A stretch of DNA of 64,000 nt from Natrialbaceae archaeon AArc-T1-2 (lineage in GTDB: Archaea > Halobacteriota > Halobacteria > Halobacteriales > Natrialbaceae). Where the stretch lies: positions 558,001 to 622,000 of the forward strand of contig NZ_CP127174.1 of NCBI RefSeq assembly GCF_030273315.1. Reading direction: 5' to 3'. Both the position numbers and the translations under genes were made by a program. The notes below the pieces were generated by a model. The model ran no database searches, was not told the DNA's origin, and was given only the letters and a program-made list of their open reading frames with translations. This document shows, in pieces, positions 17,573 to 27,088 of the stretch. Every line of letters begins with the position of its first letter. The stretch's first letter is position 1.

Positions 17573-17866
17573 ATGTCTACTACCCAGCCCCAGCCCTCCG
17601 CCCACGACGAAACCGTCACGTACGCACTCGACGGAACCGAGACGCCGAGCACGGCGATCGTCGAAGCCGTCGCGGCCGCGTCGGGACGAGACGCCGCCCC
17701 GTCGCCGGAAAGCTCCGACCCCCTCCCGCCACTTTTCAACACGGTCGATCCCGACGCGCTCGACTCGCTGTTCGCGTCTGCCGGCGAGGACGTCTCCCTC
17801 TCGTTCACCTACGCTGGCTACGAGGTCGTCCTCGAGAACGGGACGGTTTCAGTCACACCCGCGTAA
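17573..17866 (+). CDS. HalOD1 output-domain protein
   Basis: A 97-residue soluble protein. After a Ser/Pro-rich N-terminus it has the HalOD1 pattern STAIVEAVAAASG, PPLFNTVDPDALDSLF and VSLSFTYAGYEVVLENG. HalOD1 is a haloarchaeal domain also found at the ends of signalling proteins; its molecular role is unknown. ATG 17573 gives the expected N-terminus. Confidence 0.85.
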   Translation: MSTTQPQPSAHDETVTYALDGTETPSTAIVEAVAAASGRDAAPSPESSDPLPPLFNTVDPDALDSLFASAGEDVSLSFTYAGYEVVLENGTVSVTPA

Positions 17867-17971
17867 ACTCTCACTTTCGTCCCCGCTGGATTCGCTTCGG
17901 CAGACTTCGGACTACACCGCCGGACAGAACGGTTGATACGTTCATCGGAGGACGTTCCCGGTGACAGTGTA

Positions 17972-18376
17972 TCAGCGCCGGTGCCGACGGTAAATGATCG
18001 CACCGAATAGCCCGACGGCAACGACGCCGAACAACGGTCGAAGCGGATCGAAGTACGTCATCAACGCCGAGGAGCTAAACAGCGCGAGCAACACGGCGTT
18101 GCAGGTCGGACACGCCACGGCGAGAAAGCCACCCGCCGTGCCGGCGTAGGCACACCTGTCACCCGAACACTCCTCGGAGTCGAGTGACGATCGCTGGATT
18201 ACGTACACGGCCGCGAGCACCGACGTCAGCGCGAGAAAGGCGTAGTCAAGCGGCGTCCGCGGAACCATCCGCACGTACAGCGGGTTCGGGACGAGCCCGG
18301 AGACGATCCCGAACAGCAAGAAGACGCCGGCACCGACGGCGATGCCCTTCGCCAGCGTCCCACGCGTAGGTTTCAT
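17972..18376 (-). CDS. four-helix membrane protein with ACPTCN motif
   Basis: A 134-residue integral membrane protein with about four hydrophobic helices. A short Cys pair (SEECSGDRC) in a loop and ACPTCNAVLLALF at the start of a helix are its most distinctive features. The Cys pairs could bind a metal or form a redox centre, but I do not recognise the family. It is divergent from the MATE gene and has an Arg-rich cytosolic tail (YRRHRR). Confidence 0.75.
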   Translation of the reverse strand: MKPTRGTLAKGIAVGAGVFLLFGIVSGLVPNPLYVRMVPRTPLDYAFLALTSVLAAVYVIQRSSLDSEECSGDRCAYAGTAGGFLAVACPTCNAVLLALFSSSALMTYFDPLRPLFGVVAVGLFGAIIYRRHRR

Positions 18377-18550
18377 CGACAGTGTGTTTTCTCTGCAAGA
18401 CTATATGAGCTGTGGTCGTTCGAGTCGCCGATCGCCAGACCGGATGGTTCGACAGGATCATCGCGCCAGACGGTATCGAACCGAAATCGGCCGGGACTGC
18501 CGACTCGAGAAGGGCTTTTTGACGCGGCCGACTAGGCCGACTCGGTTCTC

Positions 18551-20029
18551 GTGGCCCGACGATTTCCGAACCCGATCCGGCTGACGATCCTCTGGATCGG
18601 GCTCGCGCTCGCCCGACTCGGCCTGATCGAACGCGAGCGAGCGCGTCGTACGACGGACCTCGCCTGGCCCCGCATCGTGACGGGACTGGCACGGATGTCG
18701 AAAAACGCCGTCGACGTCGCGATGGTTGGGATCGCCGTCGGCTCGGCAGCGATCGCCGGCGTCGGCTTCGCCTCGCCGTTTTGGGGACTCGCGTTCTCGG
18801 TCGGCGGCGGGCTCGCCGGCGGCACGATCGCGCTCGTCTCCCAGCGCTACGGTGCCGAGGCCTACGACGGGCTCGGGCAGGCGGTTCGCTCGAGCATCGT
18901 CCTCGTGCTCGTCGCGACGATTCCGCTGACGGCGGCGTTCTGGCTGTACGCCACGGAGCTGATCGGCCTGCTTACCGACAACCCGGAGGCGCTCGAGCTC
19001 GGGGCGACCTACCTCGCGATCGTCGGCGTCGGCATCCCCTTCGCGGGGCTGAACCTCGTCGGGAGCCGGACGTTCGTCGGGATGGACGACGCCTGGACAC
19101 CGATGGTCGTCCGGGCGGGCGGGGCCGTCGCGAACGTCGTACTCAACGCCGTCCTCATCTTCGGGTTCGGACTCGGCGTCGCCGGCGCAGCTCTGGGGAC
19201 GGTGCTGGCGAACGCCGTGGTGACGGCGACGTTCGCGGTCGCGTTCGCCACGGGTCAACTTCCCGGGATCGGCCGCGTTCCGGTGACGGTCGATCCCACC
19301 GGTACCTACCTCGCGCCGGGAACGATGCGGGATCTGGTCACGATCGGCGTGCCCGTGATGGGCCGGAACCTCGTCTGGCGCGTCGCGGAGTTTCCGCTGC
19401 TCGCGATCGTCGACGTCTTCGGCCAGGACACCGTCGCGGCCTACGTCATCGCCCGCCGGATCTGGGACTTGATGGGCACCCCCGGCTGGGGCTTCGGCCT
19501 CGCCTCCTCGAGTCTGGTCGGCCAGGAACTCGGTGCGGGCGACGAACGGACCGCAGAGCAGTACGGCCGGGAGATCATCCGATTCGCCGTCGCCGTCTAC
19601 GCCGTCTCGGCGGCGATCGTCTTCGCCTTCGCCGAGCCGATCACGCTCGTCTTCACCGACGACCCGACCGACCTCGCCGTGCCGACGGCAGTCTCGCTCG
19701 TCCACGCGGCCTGTATCGCCGTCGTCTTGCAGGCGATCTCCCGTGGCTCGTCCGGCCCGCTCAACGCGAGTGGTGACACCCGCTGGCCGTTCTACAGCCA
19801 AGTACTCGGCATGTTCGGGGCCGCGATCCCGCTTGTCTACCTCGGTGCATACGGCCTCACCGTCCCCGGGATCGTGACGATCCCGCCGCTTGGCCTGTGG
19901 GGGCTGTACCTCGCCTTCTTCGCCGAGACGGCCGTCCCCGCGGCGGTCAACTACTACCGCTTTACGACCGGCAAATGGAAGGCGATCAGCCGTTCGTACC
20001 GGCCCGACGTCGCTACCGGAGACGACTGA
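18551..20029 (+). CDS. MATE family efflux transporter
   Basis: A 492-residue cation-coupled multidrug exporter with about 12 hydrophobic segments in two pseudo-symmetric halves. Landmarks are the AGVGFASPFW region, PFAGLNLVGSRTFVGMDD, GVPVMGRNLVWRVAEFP and the C-terminal ISRGSSGPLNASGDTRWPFY. The start is GTG 18551. Substrate cannot be deduced. Confidence 0.92.
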   Translation: MARRFPNPIRLTILWIGLALARLGLIERERARRTTDLAWPRIVTGLARMSKNAVDVAMVGIAVGSAAIAGVGFASPFWGLAFSVGGGLAGGTIALVSQRYGAEAYDGLGQAVRSSIVLVLVATIPLTAAFWLYATELIGLLTDNPEALELGATYLAIVGVGIPFAGLNLVGSRTFVGMDDAWTPMVVRAGGAVANVVLNAVLIFGFGLGVAGAALGTVLANAVVTATFAVAFATGQLPGIGRVPVTVDPTGTYLAPGTMRDLVTIGVPVMGRNLVWRVAEFPLLAIVDVFGQDTVAAYVIARRIWDLMGTPGWGFGLASSSLVGQELGAGDERTAEQYGREIIRFAVAVYAVSAAIVFAFAEPITLVFTDDPTDLAVPTAVSLVHAACIAVVLQAISRGSSGPLNASGDTRWPFYSQVLGMFGAAIPLVYLGAYGLTVPGIVTIPPLGLWGLYLAFFAETAVPAAVNYYRFTTGKWKAISRSYRPDVATGDD

Positions 20030-20040
20030 CCGCTGGCACA

Positions 20041-20874
20041 CTACTGACTACTTCGAGCCGCCTCGAGCAATGCGTCGTAGGCCGGCCCGTAGGCGTCGGC
20101 GATCCGGTCGGGATCGGTTCGGTCGTCGCCGGACAACGGTGGCACGGAGAGTCGCTCGAGCGGGTCGAGGTAGTCGATCACGTCCGGCACGCGCTTTTCG
20201 AGTTGGCCCTCGCGCGGGCTCGAGCGGGCGACCTCGCAGGCCCGACAGAAGCGATGTCCAGGATAGATCCGGACGCGGCCGGGTTCGACGGCGGCGACGG
20301 CGGCGACGGCAGAGTGCTCGAGCGACTGCAACGGCATCGCGACGTCGCCGTAGGACTCGACGACGGCGAGCGGTTCGGCCTCGATCCGGACCGCGAGGTC
20401 CTCGAACGCCGGTACGTACCGTCGCTCGATGGCCGCGTTCAGTTCCTCGACCGTCTCGACGGGGACGGCGTCCGCGAGTGGAAGCGTCCGCGCCACGCGG
20501 TCGGGAACGGCCGCGGTCGCGTTGACGACGAACGTATCGTCGCCGTCGGGGGTCCTCACCCGGTCGACGACGAACTCGCGGTCCTGGCGGCCGAGCAGGC
20601 CGGTGCCCCCGTCCGGTGACGGACGCCAGAGCCGGTGGACCGGGTTGAGCAGTTCGGGCTCGCGGCCGTCGCCTTCCGCACTCGCCAGCCGGGCGGCGTC
20701 CTTGCCGTAGAGCCGGCCGTCGGCGAGTGCGTTCAGGCAGTCGTCGTGGTCGAACCAGTAGTCGTTGCCCGCACGGGGCTTGTAGCCCGCGCCGCCGGTC
20801 CGGGAAAGCAGACCGGCCGAGAACGTCGTCTTGCCGGCGTCGACACGGTCCGCGCCGACGACCAGCAGGATCAT
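20041..20874 (-). CDS. predicted P-loop ATPase
   Basis: A 277-residue protein beginning MILLVVGADRVDAGKTTFSA, a Walker A variant of the SIMIBI/dethiobiotin-synthetase-like type, then GAGYKPRAGNDYW. A Cys pair (RFCRACE) near residue 217 may bind metal. The substrate is unknown. ATG 20874 overlaps the TGA of the upstream small gene (ATGA), implying translational coupling and a shared transcript with the small gene and the FAD/FeS dehydrogenase. Confidence 0.75.
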   Translation of the reverse strand: MILLVVGADRVDAGKTTFSAGLLSRTGGAGYKPRAGNDYWFDHDDCLNALADGRLYGKDAARLASAEGDGREPELLNPVHRLWRPSPDGGTGLLGRQDREFVVDRVRTPDGDDTFVVNATAAVPDRVARTLPLADAVPVETVEELNAAIERRYVPAFEDLAVRIEAEPLAVVESYGDVAMPLQSLEHSAVAAVAAVEPGRVRIYPGHRFCRACEVARSSPREGQLEKRVPDVIDYLDPLERLSVPPLSGDDRTDPDRIADAYGPAYDALLEAARSSQ

Positions 20875-21137
20875 TCGTTCAGGCCGTAGTACCCCGGCTC
20901 GTCCTCGCCGCGGGGTTCGGCGACGACGAGGTCGTCGGCGTTGGTCATGATCCACGGGATCGCCCAGTCGAGCAAGACGTCCTCGGTCTCGGGCTCGAGT
21001 TCGGCGTCGGGCTCGAGCTCCTGGAGCATGCGGGCAATCTCGTAGACGGTGTACATCTGGCCGGACTCGAGCAGCTCCTCGGCCGTGTAGAAGTCACACG
21101 GGTAGAGCTGCTCGAACTCGTCTTTCGGGAGTGGCAT
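20871..21137 (-). CDS. small conserved acidic protein
   Basis: An 88-residue protein (MPLPKDEFEQLYPCDFYTAE...) with one predicted helix-rich core and a single Cys. Its stop overlaps the start of the P-loop ATPase by four bases, and it lies 40 bp after the dehydrogenase gene. Function is unknown; the gene order suggests it is co-transcribed with both. Confidence 0.75.
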   Translation of the reverse strand: MPLPKDEFEQLYPCDFYTAEELLESGQMYTVYEIARMLQELEPDAELEPETEDVLLDWAIPWIMTNADDLVVAEPRGEDEPGYYGLNE

Positions 21138-21177
21138 ACCCGTCGGTACGGCGGTGTCGTGGGTAAACGGTGTGGTT

Positions 21178-24141
21178 TCACCCGCCGTGCGCGAGGGCGT
21201 CCGCGAGCGCCTCGATCGGGTGACGGGGCCGCTCGTAGCTCTCGAAGTCGCCGATCTGGGTGCGACAGGAGACGCCGGGTGCGACGACGGTCTCGGCGTC
21301 GCTGTCGTCGACGTGTTCGAGCAGCAAGCGACCGATCGCCCGCGAGAGGTCGTAGTGTTCGCGTTCGTATCCGAAGCTGCCGGCCATGCCACAGCAGCCG
21401 GTGTCGAGCGGGTCGACCGTATAGCCGGCCCGTCGCAAGACGGCGACGGCGTGGTGGTCCCGGCCGAGCGCCTTCTGGTGGCAGTGGCCGTGGACGGCGA
21501 GGGCCGCGTCGGGGGCGTCGAACGCGAGGTCCGAATCGAGGCGGTGGCGATCGAGGTACTCGCAGACGCCGTAGACGTTCGCCGACAGCGTCTCGACGCG
21601 TGGATCGGACAGCAACGAGCCGTACTCGTCGACGACCATCGAGGCGTCCGAGGGCTCGAGGAAGACGACCGACCAGCCCGCCTCGAGGGAGGACTCGAGA
21701 TCGTCGAGCAACGCCTGTCCCCGCTCGGCCGCCCGGTCGAGCAGCCCCTGGGAGTAGGCGGCCCGGCCGGTCGGCCCCAGGTCCGGAATCGCGACGTGAA
21801 CGTCGGCGGCCTCGAGCACCTCGACCGCGGCCCTGCCGGGGCCGAGGTTGCTGTAGTTCGTGTACGTGTCCGGATAGAGGACGACTCGATCGGTCGCCGC
21901 CGACTCGCTCACTCCCGATCCGCGATCTGCGAACCAGGAGACGAGCGACTCTGCACGAAACGTCGGGAGCGTCCGGTCGGGTGCGATCCCGACGGTTCGC
22001 TCGAGTGCCGTTCGCGCGCCCGGCGCGGACGCGGCGTAGTTCGTAAGCGGCGCGAACGCGGCCCCGACGGCGGCGAGTCGGTCGACGTTCGCGAACAGCC
22101 GCTCGCGCAGCGAGACGCCCTCGCGCTCGTGATAGCCGTGTTTGACCTCGGCTTTGAGCTTCGCCAGGTCGACTCCGGTGGGACAGTCACTCGCACAGCC
22201 CTTACAGCCGATACAGAGATCGAGCACCCGCTGCTGGAACTCGTCGGCGTACAGCTCCTCGGGATCGAGGTCGCCGCTGATCGCCGCCCGGAGCAGGTTC
22301 GCCCGGCCCCTGGTGGTGGCGAGTTCCTCCTTGCTCGCGCGGTAGGTCGGACACATCACGTCGGTGCCGGTTTGCCTGCAGGTACCACAGCCGTTACAGA
22401 GTTCGACGAGGTGGGAGAAGCCGCCCTCGGCCTCGAACTCGAGCGTCGTCGTCGGCTCGAGCGAGTAGTAGTCGGGGCCGTACCGGAGGTGATCGCGCAT
22501 GTCGGTCGGCCCGTCCGACGAGCCGGCCGCCGAGTCGTCGTCACGGTAGACGACCTTGCCGGGATTCATGCGCCAGTTGGGATCGAACGCCGATTTCACC
22601 GCTTTGAAAGCGTCCCAGAGATCGGGGCCGTAGAGCTTCGGGTTGAACTCGGTTCGAGCGAGGCCGTCGCCGTGTTCGCCCGAGAACGAACCGCCGTGTT
22701 CGAGTGCAAGGTCGGTGACGTCGTCGGCGATCGACCGCATCGTCTCCACTCCGTCCTCGTCTTTGAGGTTCAACACGGGCCGAATGTGCAGCGTGCCGAC
22801 GCCGGCGTGAGCGAAGTAGGCGGCCGTCGTGTCGTGAGCCTCGAGGATCTCCTGAAAGCCCTCGACGTACGTCGCTAGCTCGTCGGGCGGAACCGAGGCG
22901 TCCTCGACGAACGGGTACGGCTTCGGATCGCCGTCCATGCTCATCAGAAGCGGGATGGCGGCCTTCCGGAGCTTCCAGAGGCGATCCTGTGTCTCTGGCT
23001 CGAACGCTGGAACCGCCTCGAACGCGTCTCCCTCGACGAGCAACGCCTCGGTCGCGATCTCGAGCGCGTCCGAGAGATCGTCGTGCAGTTCGGAGTCGAA
23101 CTCGAGCATCAGCGCCGCCGCCGTTCCGTCGGGGATCGCCTCGGCGTACTCGGCGTACTCCTGGGAGTCGTCGGCCAGCCGGAACACCTCCCGATCCATC
23201 AACTCGACGGCGCTGGCCTCGAGTTCGAGCGCGGCAGGAACCGCAGCGAGGGCTTCGATGAGGTCGTCGTAACAGTAGACGGCGAGGGCCGTCTCCGCGG
23301 GGCGGGTCACGAGCGACAGCGTCGCGCAGACGACGACGCCTAACGTGCCTTCCGCCCCGACGAGCAGCTTCGAGAGGTTGATCACGCACTCGCCGTCCTC
23401 GCGCTCTCTGATTACCTTCTGGAGATTGTAGCCGCTGACACAGCGTTTTAACTCGGGATACCGATCCTCGATCTCTGCCTCGTTGTCCTCGACGACGGCC
23501 CGGACGGTCCGGTAGAGCGCGGCTTCGCGGTCGTCTTTCGCGACGATTCGCTCGAACTCCTCGCCGTCGAGGACGACCTCGCGGGTGTGGATCAGCGAGC
23601 CGTCCGCGAGGACGACCCGACACTCCTCGACGTAGGCGTCGGTGATCCCGTACCGGACCGAGTGTGCGCCCGTCGAGTTGTTGCCGATGCCGCCGCCGAT
23701 CGTCGCCCGGTTCGACGAGGCGGGATCGGGCGCGAACTGCAGTCCCCACTCGGCGAGGTGGTCGTCGAGGTCGTCCTGGACGACGCCCGGCTGGACCCGT
23801 GCGAGCCGGGCGTCGGGGTCGACCTCGAGGATTTCGTCCATGTGTCGCGACAGGTCGAGCACGACACAGCCGGGGCCGACCGCCTGGCCCGCGAGCGAGG
23901 AGCCGGCCCCCCGCGGGAGGACGGGCGCGTCGTGGTTGGCGGCGACTGCCACCGCAGCCCGGACGTCGTCGACGTCTCTCGGAAAGACGACGCCTGCGGG
24001 CTCGGCGCTGTAGATGCTCCCGTCGGTCGCGTACCCGATCCGGGTGTATCGATCGAACCTGACGTCGCCCACGCAGGCCGCCCGGAGATCGGCCGCGAGT
24101 CTATCGACCTCGGCTGATTCCAGCCGGTCCTCGACAGCCAT
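21178..24141 (-). CDS. FAD-linked oxidase with Fe-S and CCG domains (D-lactate dehydrogenase-like)
   Basis: A 987-residue fusion: an FAD-binding PCMH domain (about 45-225, with APVLPRGAGSSLAGQAVGPG), a FAD-oxidase C-terminal domain, two 4Fe-4S motifs (CNGCGTCRQTG near 583 and CIGCKGCASDCP near 643), and CCG redox domains (HGHCHQKAL, GCCGMAGSFGYE near 914). This layout equals GlcD+GlcF or Dld-type enzymes that oxidise D-2-hydroxy acids and pass electrons to the respiratory chain. D-lactate is the most likely substrate, but glycolate or other hydroxy acids are possible. Confidence 0.9.
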   Translation of the reverse strand: MAVEDRLESAEVDRLAADLRAACVGDVRFDRYTRIGYATDGSIYSAEPAGVVFPRDVDDVRAAVAVAANHDAPVLPRGAGSSLAGQAVGPGCVVLDLSRHMDEILEVDPDARLARVQPGVVQDDLDDHLAEWGLQFAPDPASSNRATIGGGIGNNSTGAHSVRYGITDAYVEECRVVLADGSLIHTREVVLDGEEFERIVAKDDREAALYRTVRAVVEDNEAEIEDRYPELKRCVSGYNLQKVIREREDGECVINLSKLLVGAEGTLGVVVCATLSLVTRPAETALAVYCYDDLIEALAAVPAALELEASAVELMDREVFRLADDSQEYAEYAEAIPDGTAAALMLEFDSELHDDLSDALEIATEALLVEGDAFEAVPAFEPETQDRLWKLRKAAIPLLMSMDGDPKPYPFVEDASVPPDELATYVEGFQEILEAHDTTAAYFAHAGVGTLHIRPVLNLKDEDGVETMRSIADDVTDLALEHGGSFSGEHGDGLARTEFNPKLYGPDLWDAFKAVKSAFDPNWRMNPGKVVYRDDDSAAGSSDGPTDMRDHLRYGPDYYSLEPTTTLEFEAEGGFSHLVELCNGCGTCRQTGTDVMCPTYRASKEELATTRGRANLLRAAISGDLDPEELYADEFQQRVLDLCIGCKGCASDCPTGVDLAKLKAEVKHGYHEREGVSLRERLFANVDRLAAVGAAFAPLTNYAASAPGARTALERTVGIAPDRTLPTFRAESLVSWFADRGSGVSESAATDRVVLYPDTYTNYSNLGPGRAAVEVLEAADVHVAIPDLGPTGRAAYSQGLLDRAAERGQALLDDLESSLEAGWSVVFLEPSDASMVVDEYGSLLSDPRVETLSANVYGVCEYLDRHRLDSDLAFDAPDAALAVHGHCHQKALGRDHHAVAVLRRAGYTVDPLDTGCCGMAGSFGYEREHYDLSRAIGRLLLEHVDDSDAETVVAPGVSCRTQIGDFESYERPRHPIEALADALAHGG

Positions 24142-24164
24142 ACCCCGACAGAACGCCTCGAGCA

Positions 24165-24174
24165 GGATAAATGT
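24165..24174 (-). promoter_or_regulatory. TATA box for the FAD/FeS dehydrogenase gene
   Basis: Read on the minus strand this is ACATTTATCC, centred about 28 bp before ATG 24141. It fits a leaderless haloarchaeal transcript and supports that start codon over the much longer open frame upstream. Confidence 0.5.
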
Positions 24175-24236
24175 GGTAGCTGGTATCAGGGGTTGCCGTC
24201 TACGACGTTCGCAAGGAGTCGGAGTCGTCAGTGCAG

Positions 24237-24258
24237 GGGGCGCACGTTCGTGCGCCCC
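24237..24258 (-). terminator. strong hairpin downstream of sod
   Basis: GGGGCGCAC, a GTTC loop, then GTGCGCCCC: a perfect 9-bp G/C-rich stem. It lies about 60 bp beyond the sod stop and upstream of the next gene on the same strand. No T run follows, so a role as mRNA 3'-end stabiliser is as likely as termination. Confidence 0.45.
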
Positions 24259-24316
24259 GGACGAATCGGGGTTCGGCCCGTTCAAACGGCGAGCGAATCG
24301 CCAGCGTCGCGAGCCG

Positions 24317-24919
24317 TTATTCGAAGTGGCCGAGGCACTTCTGGTACTCTTCGGCGGCTTTGTCCCAGTCGACGACGTCGAAGAAGGCGTCGATGAAGCT
24401 CCCACGGTCCGGACCGTAGTCGTAGTAGTACGAGTGTTCCCAGACGTCGAGTGCGAGAATGGGGTGACTTCCCCACAGCGCGTGGAGGTCGTGGCGGTCG
24501 ACCTTGAGGTTGCGAAGCTGTTTGGCGACGGGATCGTACACGAGCAACGCCCAGCCACCCGCGGCTCCAGCGGCGGCTTCGAACTCGCCTTTCCAGGCCT
24601 CGTAGGAGCCGAAGTCCTCTTCGATGCGATCCGCAAGATCGCCCTCGGGTTCGCCGCCGCCGTCGGGGGACATGTTCTCCCAGAACAGCGTATGGAGATA
24701 GTGTCCACAGCCGTTGTGAGTTACGTTCTCCATCGCGCCCGGCGTCGAATCGTACTCACCGGACTCGCGGTTCTCCGCGAGCGTCTCTTCGGCGCTGTTG
24801 AGGCCGTCAACGTAACCCTGGTGGTGCGTGTCGTGGTGCCAGGTGACGACCTGTTCGGAGATCGCCGGCTCGAGTGCGTCGTAATCGTACGGAAGCGGTG
24901 GGAGTTCGTGGTCGGTCAT
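24317..24919 (-). CDS. sod: superoxide dismutase (Fe/Mn family)
   Basis: Dismutates superoxide in the cytosol. The 200-residue enzyme has all four metal ligands in context: His in HHDTHHQGYV, His in HNGCGHYLHTLFW, and Asp and His in DVWEHSYYYDYG. GGWALLVYDP is also conserved. The metal is most likely Mn by comparison with haloarchaeal enzymes, though motif reading does not prove it. ATG 24919 gives the normal N-terminus; a TATA-like TGTTTAACAT lies about 33 bp upstream. Confidence 0.96.
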   Translation of the reverse strand: MTDHELPPLPYDYDALEPAISEQVVTWHHDTHHQGYVDGLNSAEETLAENRESGEYDSTPGAMENVTHNGCGHYLHTLFWENMSPDGGGEPEGDLADRIEEDFGSYEAWKGEFEAAAGAAGGWALLVYDPVAKQLRNLKVDRHDLHALWGSHPILALDVWEHSYYYDYGPDRGSFIDAFFDVVDWDKAAEEYQKCLGHFE

Positions 24920-25059
24920 GGAATCACCGTTCCCTACGATGACCGCGAACATGTTAAACATTGAGGACGCGAATGTGACTCACCCACACGAAGACCGAAA
25001 TCACCGGAGAGCGTCCCGCCGGTATCGAGCGACAGCGGTGCCGATCGGACGATCACCGC

Positions 25060-25422
25060 CTAGGACAGTTCCTTGTGACGTGCGTGTTCGAGCCACTCCT
25101 CGAGTGACGGCTGTTGCCGGTACCGAACCGTCTCGCTTCGACGATCGTACTCGAGAACAGCCGCGTCCTCGAGCCGCGGTAGATGCACGTGCTCGAGCGA
25201 CATGACGATTTCCTGCCGGTGCTCCTGTGGGCTCGTCTTCGATTCCTCCTGTGAGGCAACGTACGCCGTAATCTCGTCGACCGTCGCCGTGTCGTCCGCG
25301 CAATCGTGCAGGTGATAGAGGACGAGCCGTCGCCGTCGATCCGAGAGCAGGTCGAAGACCCGGTCGAGCGATAGCGCGCCGGCAGCTGCTGCCCTCGCCG
25401 CCGTTCGCTCGGGTTTACGCAT
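25060..25422 (-). CDS. small winged-helix regulator (DUF7344-type)
   Basis: A 120-residue protein with SLDRVFDLLSDRRRRLVLYH, a helix-turn-helix core, VHLPRLEDAAVLEYDRRS forming the wing, and a short helical tail. This is the haloarchaeal ArsR-like DUF7344 pattern, probably DNA-binding. A paralogue lies at 57713. The target is unknown. The 215 bp upstream is A/T-richer and probably holds its promoter. Confidence 0.8.
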   Translation of the reverse strand: MRKPERTAARAAAAGALSLDRVFDLLSDRRRRLVLYHLHDCADDTATVDEITAYVASQEESKTSPQEHRQEIVMSLEHVHLPRLEDAAVLEYDRRSETVRYRQQPSLEEWLEHARHKELS

Positions 25423-25637
25423 CGACGGACCACCTACCGTGTATTACCATTCGAAACCACCGACTCGAGTTACTCCATCCGGCACATTAGGTGTTACGTT
25501 TACCTAACTGCAAATACGTAATGATAGATAACGTGCGTATCGGTCCGGCGGGCTCGCCCGTCGCGGGGCTACAACGGTCACACCGACTGCTCGAGATCAC
25601 TCGAACCAGGTGGAAAACGGGACACTGCGTCCTCGCG

Positions 25638-26102
25638 TTACTCGTAGAGCCACTCCGCGTCGTGTTGCTCGTAGTCGATCAGCTCGTCTTCCTCGAAGTG
25701 GATCGCGATTTCGCGTTCGTTCGCACCCTCGTCCTCGTGGTCCGCTGCGTGGACGACGTTCCGACCGAGGTCGAGCGCGTAGTCACCGCGAATCGTGCCA
25801 GGGTCGGCCTCGAGGGGATCCGTCTCGCCGATCATCTGACGGACCTGCCGGGTCGCGTCCTGGCCCTCCCAGACCATCGGCACCACGGGTCCAGAGGTGA
25901 TGAAGCCGACGAGGTCGTCGTAGAACGGCTTGTCCTCGTGTTCACTGTAGTGTTCTTCGGCCCGATCGCGGGGCATGGTCTCGACTTTGATGCCGACGAG
26001 CTTGAGCCCGCGATCCTCGAGTCGCGAGATAACCTCGCCGACGAGCCCGCGCGCGAACGCGTCGGGCTTTACCATCACGAACGTACGCTCGCGTTCGCTC
26101 AT
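25638..26102 (-). CDS. ndk: nucleoside diphosphate kinase
   Basis: Transfers phosphate from ATP to NDPs, balancing nucleotide pools. The 154-residue enzyme shows [20 protein letters not shown] and the active-site [18 protein letters not shown] with the phospho-accepting His. It is the last gene of the L7Ae-S28e-L24e-Ndk cluster; its ATG overlaps the TGA of rpl24e. Confidence 0.97.
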   Translation of the reverse strand: MSERERTFVMVKPDAFARGLVGEVISRLEDRGLKLVGIKVETMPRDRAEEHYSEHEDKPFYDDLVGFITSGPVVPMVWEGQDATRQVRQMIGETDPLEADPGTIRGDYALDLGRNVVHAADHEDEGANEREIAIHFEEDELIDYEQHDAEWLYE

Positions 26103-26488
26103 TGCTGGTCGGCCTCCTCGACGTCGGCCTCGGCGTCAGCATCAGCTTCCTCGCCGTGGACCTCGTCTTTGGGTTCTGTCTCGGCTCGAACCCGATCGGT
26201 CGTGGCGGGTTTCTCATCGTCGTCGACGACGTCGGTCTCCTCGACGAAGTCGTCGTCTTCGGCGGCTTCGACCTGTTCGGCCGCTTCGACGGCTTCGCCG
26301 GCGGGGCCTTTGCCACGACGGCCTTCTTCGGTCCACTCCAGATCTCGTGGTTCGCGCCCGAGCTTGTAGTTTTTCTCCGCCTTCGAGTCGACGAAGTGGA
26401 GCACGGTGCCGTCGTTTTTGACGTACATGATGCCCGTGCCGGGCTCGATCTCTTCGCCCGTGTAGTCGCAGGTTCGTTTCTCGACCAT
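26099..26488 (-). CDS. rpl24e: 50S ribosomal protein L24e, extended acidic tail
   Basis: The first 60 residues are a normal L24e zinc-ribbon-type protein ([19 protein letters not shown]...[20 protein letters not shown]). Another 70 Glu/Asp/Ala-rich residues follow, so the 129-residue product is about twice the usual archaeal length. The tail looks disordered. Only the first Cys of the ribbon pairs is evident, which is common in haloarchaeal versions. It is translationally coupled to ndk. Confidence 0.94.
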   Translation of the reverse strand: MVEKRTCDYTGEEIEPGTGIMYVKNDGTVLHFVDSKAEKNYKLGREPRDLEWTEEGRRGKGPAGEAVEAAEQVEAAEDDDFVEETDVVDDDEKPATTDRVRAETEPKDEVHGEEADADAEADVEEADQQ

Positions 26489-26489
26489 C

Positions 26490-26714
26490 TTACTGTCCTC
26501 CGATGGAGTCCGCCTCGCGGGCGGTCTCGCGAAGTTGGAGGATGTCCCCCTCGCGGACCGGCCCGAGGCAGTTTCGGGTGATGATGCGACCCTGGTTCTC
26601 GCCCTCTTTGATCCGGCACTTGACCTGCATGGCCTCGCCGTGCATGCCGGTCTTGCCGACGATCTCGATGACCTCGGCGGGCGTGGAGCCGCTTTCTCCC
26701 TCTTCAGCACTCAT
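26490..26714 (-). CDS. rps28e: 30S ribosomal protein S28e
   Basis: A 74-residue protein with an OB-fold pattern: [37 protein letters not shown], then the conserved RETAREAD end. It sits 1 bp ahead of rpl24e and 11 bp after rpl7ae, in the standard archaeal order. Confidence 0.96.
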   Translation of the reverse strand: MSAEEGESGSTPAEVIEIVGKTGMHGEAMQVKCRIKEGENQGRIITRNCLGPVREGDILQLRETAREADSIGGQ

Positions 26715-26725
26715 CTCTGATCACC

Positions 26726-27088
26726 TCAGCGGAGGTCCTCTACCTTACCAGCGATGTCCTCGACGTCGCCGGATGCCTCGCCGGCGTCGACGATTGCGGC
26801 GGCGGCCGAGCCGACCTCGAGGCCGGCGGCGTGACCGACGTCGTCCTGAGTCTCGACGAAGACGTACGGGATTCCCTTCTCGTCTGCGAGTTCGGGCAGA
26901 TGCATCACGATCTCTTCGGGAGAGACGTCTTCGGCGACGTAGACGAGGTCGGCGTTGCCACGCTCGATCGCTTTGGTCGTTTCGTTGGTTCCTTTCTTTA
27001 CGCTACCTGTGTCTCGTGCGACCTCGAGCGCCTCGAGGGCGTCCTCTTGAAGGTCGGCTGGGACTTCGAAGTTGACGTATACTGACAT
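26726..27088 (-). CDS. rpl7ae: 50S ribosomal protein L7Ae
   Basis: A 120-residue kink-turn-binding protein of the large subunit, also part of box C/D, H/ACA and RNase P particles in archaea. [21 protein letters not shown] and [20 protein letters not shown] are diagnostic. First gene of its operon; the 236-bp region shared with divergent tmcA carries both promoters. Confidence 0.97.
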   Translation of the reverse strand: MSVYVNFEVPADLQEDALEALEVARDTGSVKKGTNETTKAIERGNADLVYVAEDVSPEEIVMHLPELADEKGIPYVFVETQDDVGHAAGLEVGSAAAAIVDAGEASGDVEDIAGKVEDLR

